Assembly: GCA_017304945.1 (NCBI GenBank)
Contig: JAFKLG010000071.1
Coordinates: forward strand, 1 to 64,000
Length of the DNA stretch: 64,000 nucleotides
Direction: 5' to 3'
From: Rhodospirillales bacterium
Lineage (GTDB): Bacteria > Pseudomonadota > Alphaproteobacteria > Acetobacterales > Acetobacteraceae
Under the pieces are notes generated by a model, which did no database searches, was not told where the DNA came from, and saw only the letters and a program-made list of their open reading frames with translations. The position numbers and the translations under genes were made by a program. This document shows, one piece after another, positions 55,701-63,487 of this stretch. Positions within the stretch are counted from its first letter, which is position 1. Each line of letters starts with the position of its first letter.

Positions 55701-56543
55701 GTGGGCACCTGGCAGATCAGCAACGACGGCGGCACCGCCGGTCTCGATGGCGGCAGCCTCGGCACGCTCTACACTGACCTCTACATGGGGGTGAACAGTG
55801 GCGCCGAACTGACGCTGGTCACCTGCTTCGCCGCCGGCACGCGGATCGCAACGCCGGACGGCGATCGCGCCGTCGAGCAGTTGCGGGTGGGCGAGAGCGT
55901 GTGCCTGGCGGATGGCCGCACACAGCCGATCCGCTGGATCGGGCACCGCCGGCTGGACGTCGCGCGGCACCCCGCCCCCGCCAGCGTGCGGCCGGTGCGC
56001 ATCGAAGCGGGCGCGTTCGGCGCCGGACGGCCGCATCGCGACCTCGACCTCTCACCCGACCACGCGGTGTTCGTGGAGGGCGTGCTGGTGCCGATCAAGC
56101 ACCTCATCGACGGCGCGGCGATCCGCCAGCTCACGGCGGCGGAGATGCCCGAAGTCACCTACTGGCATGTGGAGTTGCCGCGGCACGCCGTGCTGCTGGC
56201 CGAGGGGTTACCGGCGGAGAGCTATCTCGACACCGGCGACCGCGACCGGTTCGACAACGCACCGGTGACGCGGCTGCATCCCGACTTCGATCGCCGCACC
56301 TGCAGCGCGGTGTGGGAGGCGGAAGGCTGTGCGCCGCTGGTCGTCGCCGGTCCGGCGCTCGCCGGCATTCGCGCGCGGCTGGCGGCGGTCAGGCCGGCGG
56401 ATTCCACACATAGCGCAAGCCCGGCAGCGGCACGTCCGGAGACCCCATCGACTCGCGGGCCGCGCGGAACCCCTGGCGGCGATAGAACCGCTGCGCGCTC
56501 GCGTTCCGCTGGCCGACATACAGCTCGAGCCGCCGAGGGCTGA
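52779..56543 (+). CDS. Large Hint-domain surface protein with a possible cysteine-peptidase-like module
   Basis: The 1254-residue protein begins with beta-rich repeats like those of autotransporters (IYNGGTADWFSTTSWSPSG-type openings near residues 4 and 310, many TLxxDGG-like strands). Residues about 740-870 hold NDNDCYFIAHAVAAAAGA (Cys750), GGQHSFTIL (His819) and VFDNADW (Asp838), a spacing compatible with a Cys-His-Asp papain-like triad. A C-terminal Hint (hedgehog/intein) domain starts at Cys1016 (TCFAAGTRIATPDG) with DLSPDHAVFVEG (HxxF region). Hint domains in such proteins probably self-cleave and attach or process the protein. No N-terminal signal peptide is seen, so export by type I secretion is likely. 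The last 52 codons overlap the convergent GNAT gene. Confidence 0.8.
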   Translation: MTTRIYNGGTADWFSTTSWSPSGVPEPGDVLSVASGQVQITAADVIDFGTLDAEVLTLGGSAGTIAVLDGTQVTFGSGFTLLSTGTQAFSVMELAGTSVFDGTMLFDAAGGNAVIALQQTLTPSRLLLRGSTTVTNGDTLTLDGGAVLAQGSVVTDGGTFYADGTLLVDGGTLVIDAGTTLSGVGTIEIANGGVVQIDGPTKSSVTIAFLDATGTLDLTQPQTFHSPVVGFQKGDGLVFDGWPARNVFYAAGTISSGDSASALGTVSVFEAGTKNPVATFPIGFATPSLPILTMAEDGAGSSFLAISASRTWFGGTGSWYDTAHWSTAGTVYPNSYPLAGDIVQIGGGTAEVSNDLAPPGPLDNATIRLLGTSVLDVTDLDLGAYLTITTAGTADQSTLRLHGTSTLTGSLTAAAQNGAFTLDARDGHLTVAATGTITDTTESSAILEGVITNDGQIVIDGQTSQQSGTIDGSGVIALGGTLVLYGSVAATQQLDFTRGNARLTIAPGARVAGSIEGFSAGDTIDLAGVTADAAVFDPDSGLLSISNAGTVVATLHLAGVYGADDFAVAADGSGGALVTSQSPGGISTTPYTLPVPALAATGGTVSLGSLLTAAFGADFLTRAPQITLTSVGPSDMTSFSYWDPHDPSLSAWVVNGQTVAPDTPRALSPAEIADTVAVMGDQIRDGLTLNVANAFDSLGNAIGYASYALQNFDPSFSTAPVGRAPVAQDILNAASAFSAAYTGVPNDNDCYFIAHAVAAAAGAPLSPLTGSTNPAQNVAGGFWRIAYAAGITQPAEANWSGLVEAGDSVRVGWTSGGQHSFTILSPLDPDTGKITVFDNADWEQGYEAIGTHPASYWTATSPDMVTIYRLDAEGLYLVNGVTLDGARIQGTTNNDLILPGGPDQVVTTGVGSDLVAGNAAILNGATITDFSAGDTIDVTGYALADASVQYDADTGILALTGAGGSVAITLPTGLVGTWQISNDGGTAGLDGGSLGTLYTDLYMGVNSGAELTLVTCFAAGTRIATPDGDRAVEQLRVGESVCLADGRTQPIRWIGHRRLDVARHPAPASVRPVRIEAGAFGAGRPHRDLDLSPDHAVFVEGVLVPIKHLIDGAAIRQLTAAEMPEVTYWHVELPRHAVLLAEGLPAESYLDTGDRDRFDNAPVTRLHPDFDRRTCSAVWEAEGCAPLVVAGPALAGIRARLAAVRPADSTHSASPAAARPETPSTRGPRGTPGGDRTAARSRSAGRHTARAAEG

Positions 56544-56850
56544 GCCGCTTCGCGACGTCCAGCAAGGCCCGCCCGACCCCGCGATGCTGGGCGTCCGGCC
56601 GCACATACAGATGGTCGAGCGTGTCGTCCCGCACCACCATGTAGCCGAGGATCCGGCGCGCATCGCGCGCCACCCACCAGGCGCCGGCCGGCGAGCCCAC
56701 ATGGTTCGCGAACCAGGCGCGCAACTCGGCCTCGGTCAAGGCAAGCGGGCCACCGAACCGATGCGGCCCTTGCGCCGACATGTGCAGGGCGGCGATCTCC
56801 GCGGCATCGTCGGGACTGGCCGGCACGATGGAGAGCGGGGATGCTTGCAT
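56389..56850 (-). CDS. GNAT family N-acetyltransferase
   Basis: The 153-residue protein has DHLYVRPDAQHRGVGRALLDVAKR, with the Q/RxxGxG acetyl-CoA loop, and LELYVGQRNASAQRFYRRQGF (motif B), the standard GNAT pattern. The substrate is unknown. Its last 155 bases overlap the end of the Hint-protein gene on the other strand. The ATG at 56850 is the first start that gives a complete domain; the longer frame runs into the RiPP operon region and is not credible. Confidence 0.85.
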   Translation of the reverse strand: MQASPLSIVPASPDDAAEIAALHMSAQGPHRFGGPLALTEAELRAWFANHVGSPAGAWWVARDARRILGYMVVRDDTLDHLYVRPDAQHRGVGRALLDVAKRLSPRRLELYVGQRNASAQRFYRRQGFRAARESMGSPDVPLPGLRYVWNPPA

Positions 56851-56918
56851 TCCTGACTTGTACCTCGTCCTGCTTACCGCGTCCTGAAGGAAGCGTGAAC
56901 GAAAGAGCAGGGTCGCGC

Positions 56919-56947
56919 TGGACTTGTGGTGTTGATGCCAAGATAAT
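56919..56947 (+). promoter_or_regulatory. Candidate promoter of the GrrA/GrrM-like operon
   Basis: TGGACT (56919-56924, four of six bases matching TTGACA) is followed after 17 bp by GATAAT (56942-56947, five of six matching TATAAT). The expected start point, near 56954, gives a short leader before the ribosome site at 56961. The surrounding bases are AT-richer than their neighbourhood. Confidence 0.45.
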
Positions 56948-56974
56948 GCGTGACGCGCACAGGAAGGAGGGGCC

Positions 56975-57040
56975 GTGAGCACGATCATTGTACAACCGCG
57001 TGCCTTCCTCGCATTCGCGGCTCCGGCGCTGCGGCCGTGA
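56975..57040 (+). CDS. 21-codon leader ORF before the cyclophane precursor
   Basis: A GTG at 56975 is preceded by AGGAAGGAGG (56961-56970), the best Shine-Dalgarno sequence in this region. It opens a 21-residue peptide starting MSTIIVQPRAF that ends in a TGA overlapping the next gene's GTG (GTGA at 57037-57040). The peptide is hydrophobic and has no family. It probably serves translational coupling of the precursor gene. The alternative is that this ribosome site belongs to an unseen start of grrA, but no frame fits. Confidence 0.4.
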   Translation: MSTIIVQPRAFLAFAAPALRP

Positions 57041-57411
57041 CCCCGCCCAAGCGCCTCCTCACCGCCGTCGCCCGCCTCCTGCCGCTCGGCGCCGTCGGGG
57101 TTTCCGTTGCGCTTGCCGCGGCACCGGCCACGGCCGCGAACGCAGCTGCCGCGCAGGACGTGTCCGTCGCGCAGCGCCTGCAGGCGATCCGCAGCGCGGT
57201 GTCGCAGGCGACCGCGGCCGAGACGGGGCTGCAGCCGGGCGACCCGGCGATCCAGAAGGCCTGGTGGGGCAATTGGCACCCCGGGTTCTGGGGCAATGGC
57301 GGTTGGCGCAACTGGCACAACGGCTGGGGCAACGGCGGCTGGCACAACTGGCACAATGGCTGGGGCAACGGCGGCTGGCACAACTGGCATAATTTCTGGC
57401 GCAACTGGTGA
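57037..57411 (+). CDS. grrA: GrrA-like exported precursor with eleven Trp-X-Asn motifs (cyclophane RiPP)
   Basis: The 124-residue protein has a signal peptide (residues 1 to about 35, hydrophobic LLPLGAVGVSVALAAAPATA). A helical segment follows (VAQRLQAIRSAV, about 45-60), which recalls the conserved leader region of GrrA proteins, and then a Trp/Asn/His/Gly-rich tail from residue 76. The tail has three 12-residue repeats of the form WGNGGWHNWHNG and a terminal WRNW. Eleven W-X-N triads occur (WGN, WRN, WHN). In the triceptide family, GrrM-type radical SAM enzymes cross-link an aromatic ring to the beta-carbon of the third residue in such triads. GTG 57037 overlaps the leader ORF stop; the GTGA at its end overlaps the maturase start. 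Confidence 0.8.
   Translation: MTPPKRLLTAVARLLPLGAVGVSVALAAAPATAANAAAAQDVSVAQRLQAIRSAVSQATAAETGLQPGDPAIQKAWWGNWHPGFWGNGGWRNWHNGWGNGGWHNWHNGWGNGGWHNWHNFWRNW
57289..57396 (+). repeat. Three 36-bp in-frame repeats in the precursor gene
   Basis: Units at 57289-57324, 57325-57360 and 57361-57396 are nearly identical, with differences mostly silent except WRN to WHN in the first and the terminal Gly to Phe in the last. Each encodes three W-X-N triads. Such repeats can expand or contract by slippage or recombination, changing the number of modification sites. Confidence 0.85.
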
Positions 57412-58583
57412 CGCCGGCACGCGAGCGGGCGCAGGCCTCTCCGGTGCTGGAAACCCTCGTGCTGCAACCGACCCCGTTCTGCAACATCGCCTGCACTTAT
57501 TGCTACCTGCCCAGCCGCGACGACCGGCGCACGATGTCGCCGCAGACGCTGGACGCCAGCTTCACGCGTGTGTTCGAATCGGGCTGGGCGGCGCCGCACC
57601 TGACGGTGATCTGGCACGCCGGGGAGCCGCTGGTGCTGCCGGTCGCCTGGTATGAGAACGCCTTCGCGATCGTGGAGCGGCTGCGGCCGCCCGAGTTGCG
57701 GGTGCGGCATTCGATCCAGACCAACGGGATGCTGCTGACCGAGGCGTGGTGCGCCTTCCTGCGCCGCCACGACGTCGGGATCGGCGTCAGCCTCGACGGC
57801 CCCCGCGCGCTGCACGATGCGCATCGCGTGGCGCGCAACGGCGCCGGCACCTTCGATCGCACCATGGCCGGCATCCGCCTGCTGCAGGCCCACGAGGTCC
57901 CCTTCCACGTCATCACGGTGCTGTCGCGCGACAGCCTGGACGATCCGGAGGGGCTGGTGGCGTTCTACCTGCGGGAGGGCATCGACCAGGTCTGCTTCAA
58001 CGTGGAGGAGTCGGAGGGAGACCACGTCTCCGGCCTGTTCGGGGCCCCCGATCTGCGGCAGCGGTTCACGCGCTTCCTCGATCGGTTCTGGCGATGCGCA
58101 CGCGAGAGTGGCCGCTTCCGCTACATCCGCGAGATCGACGGCATGCTGCCGCGCATCCTCCGCCCGGAGGAGGCCACGCTGCGCAACGAACAGGTGGTGC
58201 CGTTCGGCATGCTGACGATCGGCTGCACCGGAGACGTCGCGACCTTCTCTCCGGAATTGCTGGGGCTGCGTAACGCGACCTACGGCGACTTCGTGATCGG
58301 CAACGTGCACACGCACAGTCTGGCGGAGATGCAGGAAGGCGCGGTGCTGCAGGCGATGGCGCGCGACATCGGCGCCGGCGTCGCGCTGTGCCACGAGGAA
58401 TGCGCGTATTTCTCGGTGTGCGGCGGCGGCGCGCCGGTCAACAAGCTCACCGAGAACGGGCGGTTCGCCAGCACCCGCACGCGGTTCTGCGAGCTGACGC
58501 AGATGGTGCCCACCGACCTGATCCTGGATGCGGTGGAGCGGATGGAACGGGCGGACCTGCCCGCGGCGGCGGGCGTCGGCTGA
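57408..58583 (+). CDS. grrM: GrrM-like radical SAM/SPASM cyclophane synthase
   Basis: The 391-residue protein has PTPFCNIACTYCYLP with the radical SAM cysteines Cys25, Cys29 and Cys32 (CX3CX2C). WHAGEPLVLP (GGEP-like) and the VGVSLDGP-type strand IGVSLDGPRALHDAHR follow. C-terminal cysteines at 273, 328, 332, 338 and 361 suit SPASM auxiliary iron-sulfur clusters. The FNVEESEGDHVSG, ATFSPELLG and YFSVCGGGAPVNKLTENG segments match the GRRM-system maturases. It should form Trp-X-Asn cyclophanes on the precursor encoded directly upstream. GTG 57408 overlaps that gene's stop by four bases, so the two proteins are made together. Confidence 0.85.
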   Translation: MTPARERAQASPVLETLVLQPTPFCNIACTYCYLPSRDDRRTMSPQTLDASFTRVFESGWAAPHLTVIWHAGEPLVLPVAWYENAFAIVERLRPPELRVRHSIQTNGMLLTEAWCAFLRRHDVGIGVSLDGPRALHDAHRVARNGAGTFDRTMAGIRLLQAHEVPFHVITVLSRDSLDDPEGLVAFYLREGIDQVCFNVEESEGDHVSGLFGAPDLRQRFTRFLDRFWRCARESGRFRYIREIDGMLPRILRPEEATLRNEQVVPFGMLTIGCTGDVATFSPELLGLRNATYGDFVIGNVHTHSLAEMQEGAVLQAMARDIGAGVALCHEECAYFSVCGGGAPVNKLTENGRFASTRTRFCELTQMVPTDLILDAVERMERADLPAAAGVG

Positions 58584-58596
58584 GGGAGAGAGCGAC

Positions 58597-59535
58597 ATGA
58601 GCGAGCGCGGCGGACTCACACGCGGGCGGTGGTGGAGCGGCGGACTCGGCATGACCGGGCTGCTGCTCGCCGGCGGCATGGCCCTGGCGCAGCCGGCACC
58701 TGCGCCGCCCGGGCCGGGCCCGAACGGGCCGCCGCGGGCGGGTGGCCAAGCGGGGCCGGGAGGGATGCACAACGGCATGCCCCACGGCATGCAGGCGGGA
58801 CGCCCGCCGGGCATGATGCCGAACGACATGAGCGGCGGTCCGATGCCGATGGCCGGCGGGCCGATGCCTCCGTCGGGTGCTACGGGTCCGGGTCCGGGTC
58901 CGGCCGGGCCGCTGGGTCTCGGGCTCGCCGGCGCCCTGGCGCAAGCCCCGGGCGTGGTGGCCGCGGCGGAGGCAAGCGCCAACTACCCGGTCTTCGCGAT
59001 CACCGGCGTCGAGGTGCTGCGCAGCGCCCATTCGCCTGGCGTGGACGTGGTGCTGGCGCAGGGCGTGACGAGTTCCGAGGGGTGGGAGCACGCCACCCTG
59101 GTTCCGCTGACCAGCGGTGCGCCGGCGGACGGGGTGCTGGACATGGTGATGGTGGCGGGGCCGCCTGAACGGACCATGGCTCCCTCGGGGTGGGCGCCGA
59201 TCCAGGCGGTGCTGCCCGTGTCCGATCATCCATTCAAGGCGATCCGCGTGCGGGGCGCGACCAATGCGGTCACGCTGGAGACGGTGCCCGGCTATGCCGA
59301 GGGCAAGCCGCCGGTCGATCCGTGTGGGGCCTGTGTCGGGAAGCTCCTGGTCGCCAAGGGCGCCGCTCCACCGAGCGGCATGCCGGCGGCGGATGTGGTG
59401 CGTGAGGAGGACCTGCCGGCCGGAACGCGCATCATCCGCCCGACCGACGGGATCGGCGACATGCGCGGCAACCCGAACCGCCTGACCCTTGTGGTCGGCG
59501 CGGATGGCAAGATCGTCGACGCCGCCTGGGAGTAG
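58597..59535 (+). CDS. Secreted Gly/Pro/Met-rich protein with CGAC motif, third gene of the cyclophane operon
   Basis: I do not recognise this 312-residue protein. It has a signal peptide (about residues 1-32, GMTGLLLAGGMALAQ) and about 75 residues of Gly, Pro and Met repeats (GGPMPMAGGPMPPSG-like). A globular part from about 115 follows, with a single Cys pair in DPCGACVGK (Cys243, Cys246). It starts 13 bases after grrM with a good ribosome site (GGGAGAG). A role as periplasmic partner, carrier, metal or haem binder, or protease for the modified peptide is possible; known GRRM loci often carry an extra secreted protein, but this one is different. Confidence 0.65.
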   Translation: MSERGGLTRGRWWSGGLGMTGLLLAGGMALAQPAPAPPGPGPNGPPRAGGQAGPGGMHNGMPHGMQAGRPPGMMPNDMSGGPMPMAGGPMPPSGATGPGPGPAGPLGLGLAGALAQAPGVVAAAEASANYPVFAITGVEVLRSAHSPGVDVVLAQGVTSSEGWEHATLVPLTSGAPADGVLDMVMVAGPPERTMAPSGWAPIQAVLPVSDHPFKAIRVRGATNAVTLETVPGYAEGKPPVDPCGACVGKLLVAKGAAPPSGMPAADVVREEDLPAGTRIIRPTDGIGDMRGNPNRLTLVVGADGKIVDAAWE

Positions 59536-59586
59536 GGCGGCCGACATCCCCCGCCCGCGTCACTCCGCCGACGCCACTCGCCGGCG

Positions 59587-61095
59587 TCACTCCGCCGCGG
59601 CGGCGAGCTTCGTTTCCGTCGCGGCTTCCATGTCCAGCGCCTGGGCCAGCCGGTCCAGGCGGCGCATCACGCTCTCACCGGCGAACACGCCGCTGTCCTC
59701 ATGCAGCCGCAGCACGAGCTGCCGCCCACGCAGCCGCAGCGCGGTGCCCGCCAGCAGGTCCGGCGTGCCCGCGGACAGCGTGTAGGCCAGGCGCAGCGCG
59801 ATCCCCAGGGTTTCGGCGCGGGTGATCGTGGCCGGGTCCAGCAGCAGGCGCGCGGGACGCAGGAACTCCGCGAAGGCCTCGGCCTCGTAGCGCATGGCGA
59901 CCACCAGCGCGAGGAAGGCGCGGGCATTGTGGTCCAACCCGATGCCGGGCTGGCGCAGCACGCGCTGGAACGCCTGTTCGGCGCGGAACTCCGGGTGGTC
60001 GTGGCTGCCCACGTCCGACATCCAGCAGGCTGCCTCCCGCAGCCGGCGGGCCTGCACGGTCTCCTGCGGGAACAGCGCCGCGGTCCACAGGAACAGCGCG
60101 GGGGGCAGCGCCGGGTCGCGGCCGTGCCGCTGCGCCAGATCCTGGCCGGCGGCGAGGAGTGGATCCTGCGTGCGAATCGCGTACGGCATGCGGCGCATCA
60201 GCCAGCCCTCACGCAGCCCGCTGGCGCTGAACACCACCCGCCGCGCCCCGGTCACGCGGAGCAGGCGCCGCAGCGCGACGGCCGCGTAGGGCAGGTCGTC
60301 GATGCGCCGCCGCGGCACGCCGGGCAGGCGTTCCAGCGCGCGCCGGCCAGCTCCGGCGATCAGGCCGGCGAGGTCACGCGCCTCATCCCGGTCGATGCTG
60401 TAATGGTGCACCATCGCCAGCGGATAGCCGGTCTGCGCCATGTGGATGCGGGCCAGGGCGCGCCAGGCGCCGCCCACCAGGTACAATTCCTGCCCCGCCG
60501 CCTCGGTCAGCCACGGCACGGTCGCCATGTCGGCTTCCGCGATGGCGCGGGCGCGCACCGGATCGTTGCCCGCCCGTTCGGCCAGCCGGATGACGCCGAG
60601 CCGCAAGGTCTGGGAGGGGCCGCGGGTGCCGGAGTCCAGGCGGACCACCTCGAGCGAGCCGCCGCCGATATCGGCCAGGATCCCGTTGGCGTTGGGGATG
60701 CCGCACAGCATTCCCTCGGCGGAGAACTCGGCCTCCTCCACGCCCGAGAGCACGCGGATCGGCACGCCGGGCATGCGCTCCTGCAGCTTGGCGACGAAGG
60801 CCGGCCCGTTCTCGGCATCGCGGACCGCGGCGGTGGCGAGCACCTCGAACGGATCGGCGCCCATCGCGCGGGCGACGGCGCGATAGCGGTGCATGACCGT
60901 GAAGGCCTGCGCCATGCCCTCCTCGTCGAGCCGCCCGGTGCTCTGCAGGCCGCGGCCGAGCCGCAGCACCGCCTTCTCGTTGAATATGGCGATCGGGTTG
61001 CGGGTATGGCCCTCGTAGACGACGAGCCGGACCGAGTTGGAACCGAGATCCACCACGCCGCAGCGGGGGAGGTCGGCGGGTGGCGCATACGGCAT
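59587..61095 (-). CDS. ppx: Exopolyphosphatase / Ppx-GppA phosphatase
   Basis: The 502-residue protein has CGVVDLGSNSVRLVVYEG (phosphate-1 motif), ATAAVRDAENG, LSGVEEAEFSAEGM and DIGGGSLEVV, the ASKHA-fold signatures of Ppx/GppA. A C-terminal HD-like helical part contains LDHNARAFLALVV. It releases phosphate from polyphosphate ends or hydrolyses pppGpp. It lies four bases downstream of ppk1 on the same strand, so synthesis and breakdown of polyphosphate are co-transcribed. Confidence 0.9.
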   Translation of the reverse strand: MPYAPPADLPRCGVVDLGSNSVRLVVYEGHTRNPIAIFNEKAVLRLGRGLQSTGRLDEEGMAQAFTVMHRYRAVARAMGADPFEVLATAAVRDAENGPAFVAKLQERMPGVPIRVLSGVEEAEFSAEGMLCGIPNANGILADIGGGSLEVVRLDSGTRGPSQTLRLGVIRLAERAGNDPVRARAIAEADMATVPWLTEAAGQELYLVGGAWRALARIHMAQTGYPLAMVHHYSIDRDEARDLAGLIAGAGRRALERLPGVPRRRIDDLPYAAVALRRLLRVTGARRVVFSASGLREGWLMRRMPYAIRTQDPLLAAGQDLAQRHGRDPALPPALFLWTAALFPQETVQARRLREAACWMSDVGSHDHPEFRAEQAFQRVLRQPGIGLDHNARAFLALVVAMRYEAEAFAEFLRPARLLLDPATITRAETLGIALRLAYTLSAGTPDLLAGTALRLRGRQLVLRLHEDSGVFAGESVMRRLDRLAQALDMEAATETKLAAAAE

Positions 61096-61099
61096 CGGT

Positions 61100-63337
61100 T
61101 CAGTCCTGACTCACGCGATCCTGCCGGCGCGCCGGCCCGAGAAGCGGGGACGCGACCACTTGTCCATGCAACGCGGACCCTCGGCCGGAGAGTGATGGGT
61201 TGGTCATGAAGTAATCGTGAGCGGATACCGGTTTCTTGCCCGGGGCCACGCGATGCCAGGTCCCGTCCGGCCGCAGCTCCCAGGACTGCAGGCTGTCCTT
61301 GAGATTGGTGACCATGATCTGGTCGAGCACCTGGGCATGCACGGTCGGGTTGTGGATCGGTACCAGGGTCTCCACGCGCCAGTCCATGTTGCGCTCCATC
61401 CAATCGGCCGAACTGATGTAGACGCGCGCCTCGCGCGAGGGGAGAGCCTGGCCGTTGCCGAATACGATGATCCGGCTGTGCTCGAGGAACCTGCCGACGA
61501 TCGACTTCACCCGTATGTTCTCCGACAGGCCGGGAACGCCGGGACGCAGGCAGCAGATGCCCCGTACCACCGCCATGATCTTCACGCCGACCGCCGAGGC
61601 CTCGTAGAGCGCATCAATCAGCCGCTTGTCTACCAGGCTGTTCAGCTTGAGCCAGATCGTCGCGGGCTTGCCGGCGGCGGCGAAGGCCATTTCCTTGTGG
61701 ATCAGCTCCAGCAACACGTTGCGCGTGGTGAGCGGGGAGAAGGCCAGCTCCTCCATCGTCTCAGGCCGCGCATAGCCGGTCATGTAGTTGAACAGCCGCG
61801 CGGCGTCGCGGGTCAGCGCCGGGTCGGTCGTGAAGAAGCTGAGATCCGTGTAGATGCGCGCCGTGATCGGGTGGTAGTTGCCGGTCCCGAAATGCGCGTA
61901 GGAGCGGATGGCGCCGGTCTCCCGGCGGACCACCAGCGACAGCTTGGCGTGCGTCTTCAGCTCCGCGAAGCCGAACACGACCTGCACGCCGGCGGCTTCC
62001 AGGGTGCGGGCGAGCTGGATGTTGGCTTCCTCGTCGAAGCGGGCGCGCAGCTCGATCAGCGCGGTGACGAACTTGCCCGCCTCGGCCGCTTCGATCAGCG
62101 CCTTCACGATCAGGCTGTCGCGGCTGGTGCGATACAGCGTCTGCTTCACGGCGATCACCGCCGGGTCGCGCGCGGCCTGGCGCAGGAACTGCACCACCAC
62201 GTCGAAGCTCTCATACGGGTGGTGGACGATGATGTCCTTGGCGCGGATGGCGGCGAAGCAGTCGCCCGCGAAGTCGCGGATGCGCTCCGGAAAGCGGGGG
62301 GTGTAGGGCGGGAACAGCAGGTCGGGGCGGTCGTCGACGATCAACTGCTTGACGTCGGCCACCGCCATGATCCCGTCATGCTCGTCCACCTCGTCGGGCG
62401 GCGCGTCGAGCTCGTCGGCCACCAGCTCGCGCAGATCGTCGGGCATGTCGCTCGCCAGGCTCAGATGGATCACGAGGCCGCGGCGGCGGCGCTTCAACGC
62501 GGTCTCGTAGGAGCGGACGAGGTCCTCCGCCTCTTCCTCGAACTCCACGTCGGTGTCGCGGATCAGCCGGAACAGGCCCTGGCCGATGACCCTGAACCCG
62601 GGGAAGACCCGGTCGAGGAACATCAGCACCAGGTCCTCCAGCAGGATGAAGCGGATGCTGCCATCCGGCGCCGGGCGCAGCCGGACGAACCGCTCGACCT
62701 GGCTGGGCAGCGGCAGCAGCCCGCGCATGCTCTGGCCGTCCTCCTCGCGCAGCAGCATCAGCGCCAGCACCAGCCCCATGTTGGGGATGAAGGGAAACGG
62801 GTGGGCCGGGTCGATGGCGAGCGGGGTCAGCACCGGGAAGACCCGTTCCATGAAGGCGCCGTCCAGCCAGACGCGATCTTCCGGACTGAGACTGGCGGGA
62901 TCGCACACCTCGATCCCGGCGTCGCGCAGCAGCTCACGCAGGTCGCGCCAGACGCGCTGCTGGTCGGTGCGCAGCGCCTCGGCACGCTGGCGGATCTCCA
63001 GCAATTGCTGGGCGGGCGTGCGGCCGTCGGGAGAGACGTGCGTCACGCCCGCCTTGGCCTGGCCGATCAGGCCCGCGACACGGACGGAGTAGAATTCATC
63101 GAGGTTGGACGCGCTGATCGACAGGAAGCGCAGCCGCTCGAGCAGCGGATGGCGGGTGTTCTCCGCCTCCTCCACCACGCGATGATTGAAGTCGAGCCAG
63201 GACAGTTCGCGGTTGATGAACCGGTCCGCGCTGTCCCGCGCGATCGCGGGCACCGGGACGATCGGGGCGGCGACCGGTGAAGCGCGCTCGCTGCTTTCCG
63301 TGGCCTTGGCGATGATTTTCGGCGCGGTCTTGTTCAT
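61100..63337 (-). CDS. ppk1: Polyphosphate kinase 1
   Basis: The 745-residue enzyme has [51 protein letters not shown] and [13 protein letters not shown], containing the histidine that is phosphorylated in the family, and a C-terminal [14 protein letters not shown]. It polymerises the gamma phosphate of ATP into polyphosphate. The N-terminal 35 residues are an Ala/Pro-rich extension. It sits between hdaA and ppx, a common alphaproteobacterial order. Confidence 0.95.
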   Translation of the reverse strand: MNKTAPKIIAKATESSERASPVAAPIVPVPAIARDSADRFINRELSWLDFNHRVVEEAENTRHPLLERLRFLSISASNLDEFYSVRVAGLIGQAKAGVTHVSPDGRTPAQQLLEIRQRAEALRTDQQRVWRDLRELLRDAGIEVCDPASLSPEDRVWLDGAFMERVFPVLTPLAIDPAHPFPFIPNMGLVLALMLLREEDGQSMRGLLPLPSQVERFVRLRPAPDGSIRFILLEDLVLMFLDRVFPGFRVIGQGLFRLIRDTDVEFEEEAEDLVRSYETALKRRRRGLVIHLSLASDMPDDLRELVADELDAPPDEVDEHDGIMAVADVKQLIVDDRPDLLFPPYTPRFPERIRDFAGDCFAAIRAKDIIVHHPYESFDVVVQFLRQAARDPAVIAVKQTLYRTSRDSLIVKALIEAAEAGKFVTALIELRARFDEEANIQLARTLEAAGVQVVFGFAELKTHAKLSLVVRRETGAIRSYAHFGTGNYHPITARIYTDLSFFTTDPALTRDAARLFNYMTGYARPETMEELAFSPLTTRNVLLELIHKEMAFAAAGKPATIWLKLNSLVDKRLIDALYEASAVGVKIMAVVRGICCLRPGVPGLSENIRVKSIVGRFLEHSRIIVFGNGQALPSREARVYISSADWMERNMDWRVETLVPIHNPTVHAQVLDQIMVTNLKDSLQSWELRPDGTWHRVAPGKKPVSAHDYFMTNPSLSGRGSALHGQVVASPLLGPARRQDRVSQD

Positions 63338-63487
63338 GTGGCGATCCTACACAGTCCGCGGCGCGGGCAAGGGGGGTTCGGCACGTGCAACAAAGGATTC
63401 ATTGTGGCAGGCGGCCTGCGCGGGTCCAGGCCTCGGCGGCCGGGGTGCGAGGCACCAGAGCGGGGGAGCGGCGTGGCGCCGCTGACG

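Noticed and set aside
52731..56036. Minus-strand open frame of about 1100 codons opposite the Hint protein
   Set aside because: It is rich in Arg, Gly, His and Gln without any domain and mirrors the GC-rich codons of the plus-strand gene, which has clear Hint and repeat domains.
56950..57036. Longer version of the cyclophane precursor from GTG 56950
   Set aside because: It would run through the Shine-Dalgarno sequence and place a charged stretch before the signal peptide; the GTG at 57037 directly precedes the signal peptide.
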